64,000 nt of DNA from Methylobacterium sp. CB376 (lineage in GTDB: Bacteria > Pseudomonadota > Alphaproteobacteria > Rhizobiales > Beijerinckiaceae). Made by a program: the position numbers and the translations under genes. The stretch is from the NCBI RefSeq assembly GCF_029714205.1, contig NZ_CP121648.1, positions 3,843,501 to 3,907,500 of the forward strand, in the 5' to 3' direction. A model generated the notes under the pieces. The model did no database searches and had not been told where the DNA came from. It was given only the letters and a program-made list of their open reading frames with translations. Below, one piece after another: positions 7,848 to 17,512 of this stretch; position 1 is the first letter of the stretch; every line of letters starts with the position of its first letter.

Positions 7848-9928
7848 TCAGACCAGGAGCATGTCCGGCGTCAGCAGGAAGGCGGGCACGCCGACCAGTT
7901 GCACCTGGCCGCCCCCCGACAGCGTCAGCAGCCCATCCCCGTTCTCGGCCGCGCCGATGCTGAGGGACTGCCCGTCGAGGAGATGGATGCGGTCTCCGCT
8001 CGCGGCGGAGACGCCGAGGATCAGGTCCGACCCCGATCCGGCGCCGAACACGAAGGTGTCGGCCCCCTCGCCACCCTCGAGCATGTCGTCCCCCGCGCCC
8101 CCGTCGAGGGTGTCGCTCCCCTCGCCGCCGATCAGGAGGTCGTCGCCCCGATCTCCGTGCAGGACGTCGTTCCCGCCCGCCCCCGTCAGCGTGTCGGCCC
8201 CGCGTCCGCCGAACGCGATGTTGTCGCCCTCGTTTCCGATGATCAGGTCGTTGCCGTCGCCGGTGATCGCGTTCTCGATCCCGACCTGGCCGAGTCGGAT
8301 GAGTTCGGTATTGCGGACACGCGAGATCGCCCCCGGATTGAGGTCGAGGACCACGTCGCCGGTCATGGAGGCGGCCTCGATCCAGTCGCTGCCGCCGTCG
8401 CGGTCGTCGAGGACCCGGCGCGACGGATCGAGGGCCGCCATGTCCAGGAACTCGTCGGTGTAGTGATAGACCTCGTCGGAAGAGGGCGCGGACCCGTAGG
8501 CCGTCAGGCTGATGCGGCCGAGGGTGCCGCGGTCCCAGGGCATCTCGTTCTTGATGCGAACCGTCCATGTGCCGGCGCTGCGCTCGCCGCGGAGCCCATC
8601 CACCCCGAACGTCCAGGTGAGCCCCGCAGCGGCGTCCGGAGGGTGCCCGCTGCCGTCGTAGAGCTGCACGGCCGTGCCGGCAGGCGAGATCAGCGTGATG
8701 CGCAGATCCCGATAATCGCCGACCGCGATGCCGCCTTCAGGTCGACATGGTCGAGCACGACATCGTCCGTGAGATCGAACGTGGAGGCGAGGGTTCCCGA
8801 GTCCGGGATCGCCTCGCCGACGAAGAGTTCGCCGGAGCGCACCGTGATCTCGTTCGCGGAGGTCTGCGCGGGGGCGCCGATGGCGTGCCACGCCTCCGCC
8901 ATGCGGACCGCACCGAAGACGTTGACCTTCCCGTAGCCGAAATCCGTGTGGACGTGCATGCCGCCACCGTTCCAGGTCGTGGCGCGGTTGATCTGCCAGA
9001 CCCCGTGCTCCCAGCCGTTCGGCCAGGCCTGTCCGATCGCGCTGCCCAGATGGGTCGCGGAGGCGGCCAGGATGGTCTGGACGTCGCGCCAGCCGAGCCC
9101 GGGATTGGCCTGGAGCATCAGGGCGACCACGCCGGAGACGACCGGCGCCGGTGCCGAGGTCCCGGTGAACGCCATGTAGGAGCCAGGAGAATCCCCCTTC
9201 GAGCCCGGCATGTCGGTCGTGATCAGGCCGGTGCCCGGGGCCGTGACGAGGACGGAGGACCCGTAGTTCGAGAACTCGGCCCGCCTGTTCGAGAAATCGG
9301 TCGCCGCGACCGTCACCGTGTAGCGGGAGGCGTTCCCCCCGCTGCCGTTCGCGTTGATGCCGTCGTCGTTGCCGGCGGATTGGATGATCGGGGTTCCGAG
9401 GCCGCCGCGGCCGGTGCGCGAGACGACGTCGAAGGCTTGATCGAACCGCGCCGTGTCGCTGGTCGGATCGTTGAGGTTCGCGTTCGGGTTCAGCCAGAGC
9501 GGCGAAGGCTGCCCGCTGAAATTGATCACGTCGTACTGGGCGCAGGCCCGCATCGCCGCGATGTCGCCGTCGACGTCGTGGGGCACGCCGATCGGCGGTC
9601 CCCACCGATTGAGGTCGATCTGCGTCAGGGCGGCGCCGTAGGCCACGCCGACGCCGCCCTCGCCGTTGTTGCCAGAGGCGGCGATCACGCCCGCGACTTC
9701 CGTGCCGTGCCATCCGGAATACGTGGTGACGCCGTCATACGGCCCGGGGACCAGGATCGGCCGGCTCCGGTCCTCGCGCTCCTTCAGGTCGGGATGCGTG
9801 AAGTCGATGCCGTCGTCGAACACGCCGACATGGATGTCGGTCCCGTCGTAATCGTCCCAGATCGCTTCGATGTTGCCGATCGCTCTCAGGTACCATTGCT
9901 GAGCGTAGTAGGGGTCGTTCGGGTGCAT
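7848..9928 (-). pseudogene. RTX-type subtilisin-like serine protease split by a frameshift
   Basis: A secreted S8 peptidase of about 690 aa in two frames. The first part starts MHPNDPYYAQQWYL at 9928 with an AAGGAT site. It carries the catalytic triad: Asp38 in VFDDGID, His74 in GWHGTEVAG and Ser in FTGTSAPAP. It then enters a proprotein-convertase P-like domain. Near 8730-8737 the frame breaks and the domain continues in another frame (IAVGDYRDLRITL), as if one base were missing. The distal part has six RTX-like nonapeptides (GGRGADTLT to GGEGADTFV) and ends LLTPDMLLV. There is no N-terminal signal peptide; RTX repeats suggest type I secretion with calcium-dependent folding. As written, only a protease lacking the RTX tail would be made. 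Confidence 0.85.
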
Positions 9929-10277
9929 GACGTCGCCGATCCTTCGCGTGGGCAGGGCCGAGCGAACCTGTCCGGACGGTCGCGCGGCGTCCGTGCGGAG
10001 GGAATGCGGCAGCCCCCACCGGCCTTGTCGGACGGGCGGGCGCAAGCGACAGAGACCCGGCCGGGATTCGGCGCGGTCCGGCCCGGGCGGCCCCCGGCCC
10101 CGGGCCGGGGAGATTGACCGACACCGCAGCACCGATTGATCGACATCAACGCGGGCGCGGCGCGCGGCGGTCAGGATCCGCTCTCGGGGTCCCCGGCTCG
10201 GGCGAGGCCGTGGCGGCGCCCCCGCCCGGCCCGCCCCTCGGGCCGAGCGGCCCGGCCGCCCCATCGAGGAGAACGCA

Positions 10278-11579
10278 ATGCCCTACGCGTCCGTGCACGC
10301 GACGAGTGCCCGCCCGGCAAGCCCGCCGCGTGCCGGGAGCGGCCCGGACTACCAGGCCATCTTCCGCTCCGCCGTGGACCGCCTGCACGACGAGCGCCGC
10401 TACCGCGTCTTCGCCGACATCGAGCGCGTCGCCGGCCGCTTCCCGGTCGCCCGCCGGCGCCTGCCCGACGGCAGCTGCCGCGACATCACCGTCTGGTGCT
10501 CCAACGACTACCTCGGCATGGGCCAGCACCCCGACGTCGTCCAGGCCCTCACCCGGACCGCCGCCCGCTGCGGCGTCGGCGCCGGCGGCACCCGCAACAT
10601 CGCCGGCACCTCCTCCCCGCTGGTCGACCTCGAGCGCGAACTCGCCGACCTCCACGGCAAGGAGGCCGCCCTGGTCTTCACCTCCGGCTACGTCTCCAAC
10701 CAGACCGGCATCGCCACCCTGGCCCGGCTGATCCCCGACTGCCTGATCCTGTCCGACGCCTACAACCACAATTCGATGATCGAGGGCGTGCGCCAGTCCG
10801 GCTGCGACAAGCGCGTGTTCCGCCACAACGACCTCGCCCATCTCGAGGCGCTGCTGGCCGAGGCCGGCGCCCGGCCCAAGCTGATCGCCTTCGAGAGCGT
10901 CTACTCCATGGACGGCGACGTCGCCCCGATCGCGGCGATCTGCGACCTCGCCGCGCGCTACGGGGCGATGACCTACATCGACGAGGTGCACGCGGTCGGG
11001 CTCTACGGGCCGCGCGGGGCGGGGATCGCCGAGCGCGACGGGGTGATGCACCGGCTCGACGTGATCGAGGGCACCCTGGCCAAGGGCTTCGGGGTGGTGG
11101 GCGGCTACATCGCCGGGAGCGCGGTGCTGTGCGACGCGGTGCGCAGCCACGCGCCGGGCTTCATCTTCACCACGGCGCTGCCGCCGGCGATCGCGGCGGC
11201 GGCGACGGCCTCGATCCGTCACCTGAAGCGCTCGGGGGCGGAGCGGGCGGCGCATCAGCGCCAGGCGGCGCGCACGAAGGCGGCGCTGGCGGGGGCGGGT
11301 CTTCCGGTTCTGGCGACGCCGACGCACATCGTGCCGGTGATGGTGGGGGATGCGGAGCGCTGCAGGGCGGCGGCGGACCGGCTGCTGGAGCGGCACGGGA
11401 TCTACATCCAGCCGATCAACTACCCGACGGTGCCGCGGGGGACGGAGCGCCTGCGGATCACGCCGTCGCCGTTCCACGACGAGGCTGACATCGCGCGGCT
11501 GACGGCGGCGCTGGTGGAGGTCTGGGACGCGCTCGGCCTGCCCCGGGCCGGCACGGCCTTCGCCGAGGCGGCCGAGTAG
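10278..11579 (+). CDS. hemA: 5-aminolevulinate synthase
   Basis: A PLP enzyme condensing glycine and succinyl-CoA to 5-aminolevulinate, the first step of haem and other tetrapyrroles in alphaproteobacteria. The 433 aa match the usual length. Hallmarks include [15 protein letters not shown], the substrate loop [53 protein letters not shown] and the PLP lysine in GTLAKGFG. A gaggag ribosome site precedes the ATG. Codon third positions change from mostly C in the first half to mostly G after about 10960. The neighbours nnrU and moeA on the same strand suggest a cofactor-related cluster. It may be one of two hemA copies in the genome. Confidence 0.96.
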   Translation: MPYASVHATSARPASPPRAGSGPDYQAIFRSAVDRLHDERRYRVFADIERVAGRFPVARRRLPDGSCRDITVWCSNDYLGMGQHPDVVQALTRTAARCGVGAGGTRNIAGTSSPLVDLERELADLHGKEAALVFTSGYVSNQTGIATLARLIPDCLILSDAYNHNSMIEGVRQSGCDKRVFRHNDLAHLEALLAEAGARPKLIAFESVYSMDGDVAPIAAICDLAARYGAMTYIDEVHAVGLYGPRGAGIAERDGVMHRLDVIEGTLAKGFGVVGGYIAGSAVLCDAVRSHAPGFIFTTALPPAIAAAATASIRHLKRSGAERAAHQRQAARTKAALAGAGLPVLATPTHIVPVMVGDAERCRAAADRLLERHGIYIQPINYPTVPRGTERLRITPSPFHDEADIARLTAALVEVWDALGLPRAGTAFAEAAE

Positions 11580-11646
11580 CGGAGCCGCCGATGCGCGCCG
11601 CGCGACCGGAATCCGCCGCGGCCCCCGGCGGAGGAGCTGTGCCGTG

Positions 11647-12336
11647 ATGGAATTCGCCGCCGCCCTCGCGACCTTCCTGGTGGCCCACTCGGTCCCGGCC
11701 GTCCCGCGCCTGCGCGGCCGGCTCGTGGCGCGCCTCGGCCGCCGCGCGTACCTCGTCGCCTATTCGGCGCTGTCGCTCGCCCTGCTCGCGTGGCTGATCG
11801 TCGCCGCGCGGCGCGCCGGGACGGTGGCGCTGTGGGAGCCGGCGCGCTGGCAATGGGCCGTGCCGCTCGCCCTGATGCCCGTCGCGCTCTTCCTCATCGC
11901 GGCCGGGCTCTTCGCCGCCAACCCGCTCTCCGTCTCCCTGCGCGCCGGGGCGGAGCCGGGCCCGGTGACGGCGGTGACCCGCCACCCGCTGATGTGGGGC
12001 TTCCTGATCTGGGCCCTGGCCCACATCCCGCCCAACGGCGACCTCGTCTCGGTGGTCCTGTTCGGCGGGATGGCGGCGTTCTCGCTCGCGGGCTTCGCCC
12101 TCCTCGACGCGAAGGCGCGGCGCCGGCTCGGGGCGGAGCGGTGGCGGGCGCTGAGCCGGGGCACCTCGGTCGTCCCCTTCGCGGCCATCCTGGCCGGCCG
12201 CGCGCGCCTCGGACCGGTCCGCCCGCTGCTGCCCGCGGCCGCCGCGGCCCTCGCGGCCTATGCGTGGTTCCTGGCGCAGGGGCACGCCCTGCTGATCGGG
12301 CCCGACCCGCTGGCCTCCTTCCGGGCCCTCGGCTGA
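11647..12336 (+). CDS. nnrU: NnrU-family membrane protein
   Basis: An integral membrane protein of 229 aa with about six hydrophobic segments. It carries the family motif TRHPLMWGFLIWALAH, shared by NnrU and isoprenylcysteine-methyltransferase-like proteins. NnrU genes were first linked to nitric-oxide/nitrite reduction, and their biochemical role remains unclear. A gaggag site precedes the ATG at 11647; a GTG one codon earlier is equally possible. It lies 67 bases after hemA and before moeA, so the three may be one transcription unit. Confidence 0.85.
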   Translation: MEFAAALATFLVAHSVPAVPRLRGRLVARLGRRAYLVAYSALSLALLAWLIVAARRAGTVALWEPARWQWAVPLALMPVALFLIAAGLFAANPLSVSLRAGAEPGPVTAVTRHPLMWGFLIWALAHIPPNGDLVSVVLFGGMAAFSLAGFALLDAKARRRLGAERWRALSRGTSVVPFAAILAGRARLGPVRPLLPAAAAALAAYAWFLAQGHALLIGPDPLASFRALG

Positions 12337-12417
12337 CCGGGCGCGACGCCCCCCGCGGACGCGGCGTCGAGCCCCCGCGTCCCGGCCATGGATCCTGCGC
12401 GACGAGGAGACCGCACG

Positions 12418-13791
12418 ATGATCGAACCAGCCCGCGCCGAACCCGCCCCGTACCGGGGCCCCGCGGACGAGCGCGCCGGCCGCGTCGCGCCGGCGGGCGC
12501 CCGGCCCGCCCGCCCGGCGGCGCGCGCCGAGGCCGCGCGGCCCCGCGCGGGCGCGGACGGCGCAGCCGCGCCGGCGGCGCTGCTGCCGCTGGAGGAAGCC
12601 TGCGCGCGGGCCGCCGCCGCCTGCCGCCCGGTGACCGAGGCCGAGACCGTGGCGCTGGCGCTGGCCTCGGGCCGGGTCCTGGCCGAGCCCGTCCGGGCCG
12701 CCCGCGCCTGCCCGCCCTCCGACCGCTCGGCCATGGACGGCTACGCGGTGGCGGCCGGCCAGGGCCTCGCGGCCGGCACGGTCCTGCGGGTGCGCGGACG
12801 CATCGCCGCGGGCGAGGCCGGCGAGGCGCTCGCGCCCGGGATCGCCGCGCGCATCTTCACGGGCGCCCCCCTCCCGCCCGGAGCCGACGCCGTCGTGATG
12901 CAGGAGCATGCGACGGTCTCGGGGGACGCCCTCCGGCTCGGCGGGACCGTGGCGCCCGGCGATCACGTGCGCCGCCGGGGCGAGGACGTGATGCCCGGCG
13001 ACGGGCTCGCGGCGGCGGGAACCCGGCTCGACCCGCGCCGCATCGCGCTCCTGGCGGCGCAGGGCATCGGGACGGTGCGCGTGCGGCGCCGGCTCCGCGT
13101 CGCGGTGCTCTCGACCGGCAACGAGCTGCGCGGGCCCGGCGAGGACGGGCGCGAGGACAGCGGCACCTTCGACACGAACCGGCCGATGCTGATCGCGCTC
13201 CTCGGCGGCATGGGCCTGGAGGTCGTGGACGGGGGCCGGGTGCGGGACGAGCCCGCCGCGCTGGCGCGGGCGCTGCGCGACCTGGCGGCGCGGGCCGACC
13301 TCGTCGTGACGACGGGCGGGGCCTCCGTCGGCGAGGAGGACCACGCGGCGGGGTCGCTCCGGCTGGCCGGCGGGACGGGGGAGACGCTGGCGCTCGACCT
13401 GAAACCGGGCAAGCCCGCCGTGGTCGGCCGGATCGGCGCGGCGGCCTGTCTCGGCCTGCCCGGCAACCCGGTCTCGGCCCTGGTGTCCTTCTCGCTCCTC
13501 GGACGCGCGATGCTGGCGCGGCTCGAGGGCCGCGACTTCGCGAGGCCGCAGGGCCTCCCGCTGCCGCTCGCGCACGCGTTCCGGCGCAAGCCGGGCCGCA
13601 CCGAGTTCATGCCGGCGCGCCTCGTGCCCGGCCCGCAGGGTCCGGCGCTCGCCCTGCTCGGGAGTACCTCGGCCCGCCTCGCGCCGCTCGTGGAGGCCGA
13701 CGGCTTCGTCGAGGTGCCGGCCAGCCTCGCTTCGGGCGCCCCGGGCGAGCCCGTCGCCTTCCACCCCTTCGGCGGCCTCCTCGGCGCCTGA
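12418..13791 (+). CDS. moeA: Molybdopterin molybdenumtransferase
   Basis: A cytoplasmic enzyme of 457 aa that inserts molybdate into adenylylated molybdopterin. After an unusual Ala/Pro/Arg-rich N-terminal extension of about 50 residues, the MoeA domains show PPSDRSAMDGYAV, GAPLPPGADAVVMQEH, VLSTGNEL, VVTTGGASVGEEDH and LGLPGNPVSALV, followed by the C-terminal barrel domain. The ATG at 12418 has a gacgaggag site; an earlier ATG in frame is less well placed. The ordinary MoeA is about 400 aa, so the extension explains the extra length. Its association with hemA and nnrU hints at support for a molybdo- or haem-containing respiratory enzyme, which is inference. Confidence 0.95.
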   Translation: MIEPARAEPAPYRGPADERAGRVAPAGARPARPAARAEAARPRAGADGAAAPAALLPLEEACARAAAACRPVTEAETVALALASGRVLAEPVRAARACPPSDRSAMDGYAVAAGQGLAAGTVLRVRGRIAAGEAGEALAPGIAARIFTGAPLPPGADAVVMQEHATVSGDALRLGGTVAPGDHVRRRGEDVMPGDGLAAAGTRLDPRRIALLAAQGIGTVRVRRRLRVAVLSTGNELRGPGEDGREDSGTFDTNRPMLIALLGGMGLEVVDGGRVRDEPAALARALRDLAARADLVVTTGGASVGEEDHAAGSLRLAGGTGETLALDLKPGKPAVVGRIGAAACLGLPGNPVSALVSFSLLGRAMLARLEGRDFARPQGLPLPLAHAFRRKPGRTEFMPARLVPGPQGPALALLGSTSARLAPLVEADGFVEVPASLASGAPGEPVAFHPFGGLLGA

Positions 13792-13908
13792 GCGTCGGCC
13801 GCGGCGGGCCGGGCGGCGGCGCCCGGCTCCGGGCGGGCGCACTCCCCTCCCCCGCCGGCGGCGCGCCTGCGACCGCCCGGGCGCCGTCGTCCCCGCCGCG
13901 CCGGGCCG

Positions 13909-14235
13909 TCACGCGGCCGGGCCGCGGGCGGCCGGATCGGCGAGGGTCCGGACGACCTCGACGCCCTCGAATTCGGGATGGAAGAGGGTCAGCGGCTGCG
14001 CCCCGGCCTCCCGGGCATGGGCGAGGCGGAACGGCTCGGAGCGCGTCCAATCCTCGAACGCGGCGCGCGACGCCGAGGCGGTGTGGGACGCGGAGAGGAT
14101 GTGGTCCTCGCGCACGGGGCCGCGCAGCATGTGGAGGGCGACGAAGCCCGGACGCTCGCGGAGCCTGCTCTCCCGCGTCGGCCACACCTGCTCGAAGGCC
14201 TCCGCCCGATCCTTCGGCACCTGGAACCGGTTCAT
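13909..14235 (-). CDS. IsdG/HmuQ-like haem-degrading monooxygenase
   Basis: A small ABM-fold protein of 108 aa. The pattern NRFQVPKDRAEAFEQVW, RESRLRERPGFVALHMLRGP, ILSASHTASASRAAFEDW and SEPFRLAHAREAG matches IsdG/HmuQ-type enzymes that open haem to release iron, including the conserved Asn and the His in the FRLAHA segment. It is transcribed away from the haem TonB receptor that starts 490 bp to the right, a typical haem-utilisation pairing. The name 'antibiotic biosynthesis monooxygenase' is the broader family label. Activity on haem is inferred from motifs and context. Confidence 0.82.
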   Translation of the reverse strand: MNRFQVPKDRAEAFEQVWPTRESRLRERPGFVALHMLRGPVREDHILSASHTASASRAAFEDWTRSEPFRLAHAREAGAQPLTLFHPEFEGVEVVRTLADPAARGPAA

Positions 14236-14552
14236 GGCGATGATTGTCGAGGAGCTCCGTCCGATCCGCGGCGCCGCATCGGCCGCACGCGCGGCCTAGC
14301 TCAACTTGCCCGGCGAGGAAAGATCTCGCCGGAACAGGCAAGATCGCCATCCTATTTTTGAAGTAGATCCATTCTCAACTGCGAATCTTCTCGACGATGT
14401 CTCGCTGCCGGAACGCGGCAAGGGCCCGGCGGGACGAGGAGGACGGGTCGGGCACCGACGGCACCCCAGGGGATGAGCCGGCCACGCGGATGCGGACGCG
14501 GCGGCATCACGCCTTGCACTAGCGCAACGGCGCGACGATGCCGATTTTTATC

Positions 14553-14567
14553 CTGGAAAGATTCCAG
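14553..14567. promoter_or_regulatory. Irr/ICE-like interrupted palindrome between haem genes
   Basis: The sequence ctggaaagattccag is a perfect 6-bp inverted repeat with a 3-bp spacer. The core GAA-N3-TTC has the same geometry as the iron-control element bound by Irr in Rhizobiales. It lies about 160 bp before the receptor start and 320 bp from the monooxygenase start, within the divergent region. Identification as an Irr site is tentative, because the outer bases differ from the published consensus. Confidence 0.4.
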
Positions 14568-14725
14568 TCTTGCTCAGAAGATGTTTCGAATTGCATCAAG
14601 TCGATGCACGCGGACACCGATTGACTTTAGGGCACAGGAGTCCGCATGTCGGCGCCGGCCTGCCGGCGCGCCTTCCCGCAGCGGGCCGGCCCCATGCCTC
14701 TGCGTCATGCTTCGCGGAACCCGAG

Positions 14726-16879
14726 ATGATCGTCCGCTGCCTTCCGTCCCGCCGTTCCGGTCTCGCGGCCGGCCTCTCCCTCCTCGCCGTCGCGTCCGCT
14801 CAGGCGCGGGATGCGGCGGCGCCCGCCCCGGCGGCCCGGACCGATGCCCCGATCGCCCTCGACACGATCTCGGTGACCTCCACGAGGACCGAGGCGCCGG
14901 CCATCGCCGCCCTGTCGGGGACGAGCGTGGTCACCCGCGCGCAGATCGACCGGATCCAGCCGAGCCGCCTGTCCGACCTGCTGCGCGACGTGCCCGGCGT
15001 GACGACGCAGGAGAACCAGAACGATCCGGCCCAGGCGGTCAACATCCGCGGGCTGCAGGATTTCGGGCGGGTCAACGTGCTGGTGGACGGCGCCCGCCAG
15101 GATTTCCAGACCTCCGGGCACAGCGCCAACGGCGTGTTCTACCTCGATCCGGAACTCGTCGGCGGGGTCGACGTCACGCGCGGGCCCGCCTCCACCCTCT
15201 ACGGCTCCGGCGCGATCGGCGGCGTGGTCGCGTTCCGCACGCGCGCGATCGACGACATCCTGACGCCTGACGAGACGATGGGCGCGGTGCAGAGATGGGG
15301 GTTCGGCGGCAACGGGCAGCGATTCGTGAGCACGACGGCGCTCGGCGCCCGCATCGGCCCGGCCGCGGACCTGTTCGGCCAGTTCGTCTCGCGCCACGCC
15401 GATCCCTACCGCGACGGTTCCGGCACCCTGGTGCGCGACACCGGCAGCGCGCTGACCGCGGGCCTCCTCAAGGCCAATCTGCGGCCCGCCGAGGGCCACG
15501 AGATCAGCGGCACCGCCCTGATCCAGGATTTCGACTTCGCCAATGCCGGCACCGGCCAGGCGGGGGCCCGCTTCGCCAACAGGGTGCAGGCCGACACCTA
15601 CACCCTCGGCTACCGGTTCGCCCGACCTGACGTGCCGCTGATCGACCTCGACGCCAAGGTCTACCGGACCTCGACGCACGACCTCCTGACCTTCCTCTCC
15701 GACGCGCCGAGCGGCCTCTACGGCGGTCTCGGCGCGCGTCCGGGCAATCGCATCGACTACGACATCGCGACCTCGGGCCTCGACATCCACAACTCGGCCC
15801 GATTCGACACCTGGGCGCTGAGCCACCGGCTGACGCTCGGAGGGGATTCCGTGCTCGACCGCGTCGAGACGGACGACCGGGCGGGCAGCTTCGGGGCCGC
15901 CTTCACCCCGTCCGGCACCCGCAGGCTCGCGGGAGCGTTCGTCCAGGATGAGGTGGGCTATTCCTCGTGGCTGCGCGTGGTCGGGGCGCTCCGCTACGAC
16001 CGCTACGCATTGTCCGGCGGCGCCGTGCACGCCCGCGGTGAGCGCCTCTCTCCGAGGATCACCGTCGGCGTCACGCCCCTCACCGGAATCACGGTCTTCG
16101 GGACCTACGCGGAGGGCTATCGCGCCCCCTCGATCACCGAGGCCCTGGTGCAGGGCATCCACCCCTTCCCGGCCTTCACCCTCCTGCCCAATCCGGCGCT
16201 CCGGCCGGAGGTGGCGCGCACCATCGAGGGCGGCGTCAACCTCGCCTCCGGCGATCTGCTTCGGCCCGGCGACACGTTCAGGGCCAAGCTCAGCGTGTTC
16301 TCGACCGGCATCGCCGATTTCATCGCCGTCGGGCCGGTTGGCCCGACCTATCTCGTGCCGGCGCTTCCCGGCCTGCCGGCCTCGGCCTGCGCGCGCGGCG
16401 CGGGGCGGTTTCCGTGCGTGATCCCGGTTCGGTCGCTGCAGTACCGCAACGTCGCCCGCGCGGACCTCTCCGGCGTCGAGCTGGAGGGCGCCTACGATTG
16501 GGGCGGGGGCTTCGTCTCGCTCGCGGCGACCCACACCGACGGGCGCGACGCGGCGACCCGCGAGACGCTCCTGACGGTGCCGCCGGACCGGATCAGCGCG
16601 ACCCTGGGACTGCGCTTCCTCGGCGAGCGCCTCACGCTCGGGGGCCGCCTCACCGTCGTGGAGGCGCGCCGGGCCGTGCCGGCCGGCGCGACCATCCTGG
16701 CGACGAAGGGCTGCGGCGTCGTCGACCTCTTCGCCTGCTACCGCTTCGACGATCGCGTCCGGGCCGACGTCATCGTCCAGAACGCGCTCGACAGGCGCTA
16801 CACGCAATACCTCAACCTGCTGCAGAGCCCGGGCCTGACCGCCAAAGCCGCGCTCACCATCGCGTTCGCCACGTGCTGA
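14726..16879 (+). CDS. TonB-dependent haem/haemoglobin receptor
   Basis: An outer-membrane receptor of 717 aa in the haemoglobin/transferrin/lactoferrin family (HmuR-like), which imports haem with TonB energy. A signal peptide (MIVRCLPSRRSGL to ASAQA) precedes the TonB box region DTISVTSTRTEA. The plug carries SRLSDLLRDVPGV, NIRGLQDFGRVNVLVDG and DVTRGPASTLYGSGAIGG, typical of haem receptors. The C-terminal barrel contains TYAEGYRAPSITEAL and a closing strand with LDRRYTQYLNL. The ATG at 14726 is chosen because the signal peptide starts there. The adjacent haem monooxygenase supports the role. Confidence 0.92.
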   Translation: MIVRCLPSRRSGLAAGLSLLAVASAQARDAAAPAPAARTDAPIALDTISVTSTRTEAPAIAALSGTSVVTRAQIDRIQPSRLSDLLRDVPGVTTQENQNDPAQAVNIRGLQDFGRVNVLVDGARQDFQTSGHSANGVFYLDPELVGGVDVTRGPASTLYGSGAIGGVVAFRTRAIDDILTPDETMGAVQRWGFGGNGQRFVSTTALGARIGPAADLFGQFVSRHADPYRDGSGTLVRDTGSALTAGLLKANLRPAEGHEISGTALIQDFDFANAGTGQAGARFANRVQADTYTLGYRFARPDVPLIDLDAKVYRTSTHDLLTFLSDAPSGLYGGLGARPGNRIDYDIATSGLDIHNSARFDTWALSHRLTLGGDSVLDRVETDDRAGSFGAAFTPSGTRRLAGAFVQDEVGYSSWLRVVGALRYDRYALSGGAVHARGERLSPRITVGVTPLTGITVFGTYAEGYRAPSITEALVQGIHPFPAFTLLPNPALRPEVARTIEGGVNLASGDLLRPGDTFRAKLSVFSTGIADFIAVGPVGPTYLVPALPGLPASACARGAGRFPCVIPVRSLQYRNVARADLSGVELEGAYDWGGGFVSLAATHTDGRDAATRETLLTVPPDRISATLGLRFLGERLTLGGRLTVVEARRAVPAGATILATKGCGVVDLFACYRFDDRVRADVIVQNALDRRYTQYLNLLQSPGLTAKAALTIAFATC

Positions 16880-16895
16880 TGCCGACGGTCACGTC

Positions 16896-17015
16896 TCATC
16901 CGCCATCCGGTTGATGGCTTCGCCATCTCCCATTTCGGCCATGCGGATGTCGGCGTCGCTCAGGCGCCGCGCAGGCGCGTGAGCCGGGATCCGCTGCGAT
17001 CAAGCGGAGCCCGGA
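16896..17015. repeat. Dispersed intergenic repeat, copy B
   Basis: It lies 16 bases after the haem-receptor stop. It has the full left part (tcatccg, ccggttgatggcttcgccatc with a small internal hairpin), the core atgtcggcgtcgctcaggcg and a terminal hairpin: 12-bp arms at 16984-16995 and 17003-17014 with one mismatch, loop gcgatca. It is probably a terminator-like element for the receptor gene. Confidence 0.85.
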
Positions 17016-17159
17016 CCATGCCCGTTCGCATCGATCGCGAATCTCATCAATCGGCAGTTGCAACACGGGCCGCGCCCGCCGGGCGCCCGGTCCCGCGCGG
17101 GCACGGCGCGCGGGAACAGCCACGCTGCCCATGCATGGCTGACCTACACCAACGTCTGA

Positions 17160-17189
17160 TTGATTTTGTGCGCCGCAACGTGGCATACC
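17160..17189 (+). promoter_or_regulatory. Candidate promoter for a small RNA
   Basis: TTGATT (17160-17165) and CATACC (17184-17189) are separated by 18 bases, an acceptable housekeeping-type -35/-10 pair. It would start transcription near 17196-17198, exactly where the first hairpin of the candidate small RNA begins. Confidence 0.4.
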
Positions 17190-17196
17190 AAGACTC

Positions 17197-17287
17197 GCAC
17201 GGCCGCGATGGCGTCGCGGCCGTGCTGCCCTCCTTGGGCGTTTCCTCCCTAGACTTCGGGCCGCTCGCGAGGGCGGCCTTTCTTTTG
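17197..17287 (+). ncRNA. Candidate suhB/alpha-r8 (MmgR)-like small RNA
   Basis: A roughly 90-nt segment with two hairpins flanking an unpaired anti-Shine-Dalgarno-like stretch. The first is a perfect 11-bp stem (17198-17208 with 17214-17224, loop tggcg). Then follows the single-stranded segment cttgggcgtttcctccct, then an intrinsic terminator. The order hairpin, CCUCC-rich linker, terminator resembles the alphaproteobacterial suhB/alpha-r8 (MmgR) family of Hfq-linked sRNAs as I recall it. That assignment is from memory of the family and needs a covariance-model search. It has no good coding reading and sits alone between two genes. Confidence 0.5.
17259..17287 (+). terminator. Intrinsic terminator of the candidate small RNA
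   Basis: A ggccgc/gcggcc stem (17259-17264 with 17273-17278, loop tcgcgagg) is followed directly by tttcttttg. It is the clearest rho-independent terminator in the window. Confidence 0.8.
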
Positions 17288-17512
17288 TCCAGGTGAGCGG
17301 AGCCTAGCGGCCTTTCCCCCCGCCTCCAAGCCGGCTTGGTAGAAAATTGTGCAGGTAGCCTCGTTCGGGAGCATTTTGCCCCCGAGCTACCGCTTCGGCC
17401 GGTGCGATGGCCGGGTCCGGGCGTCCGGGAGATCCCGACCGCGCGCCCCTCCGGCGGGACGGCGAATCGCTATCATCGGCACGGCATCGCGCGCCACGGA
17501 CCGGACCAGCTC

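Noticed and set aside
16979..17296. Protein reading across the repeat and small-RNA region
   Set aside because: It spans repeat copy B and two strong hairpins with a terminator; structure and promoter spacing favour a noncoding RNA.
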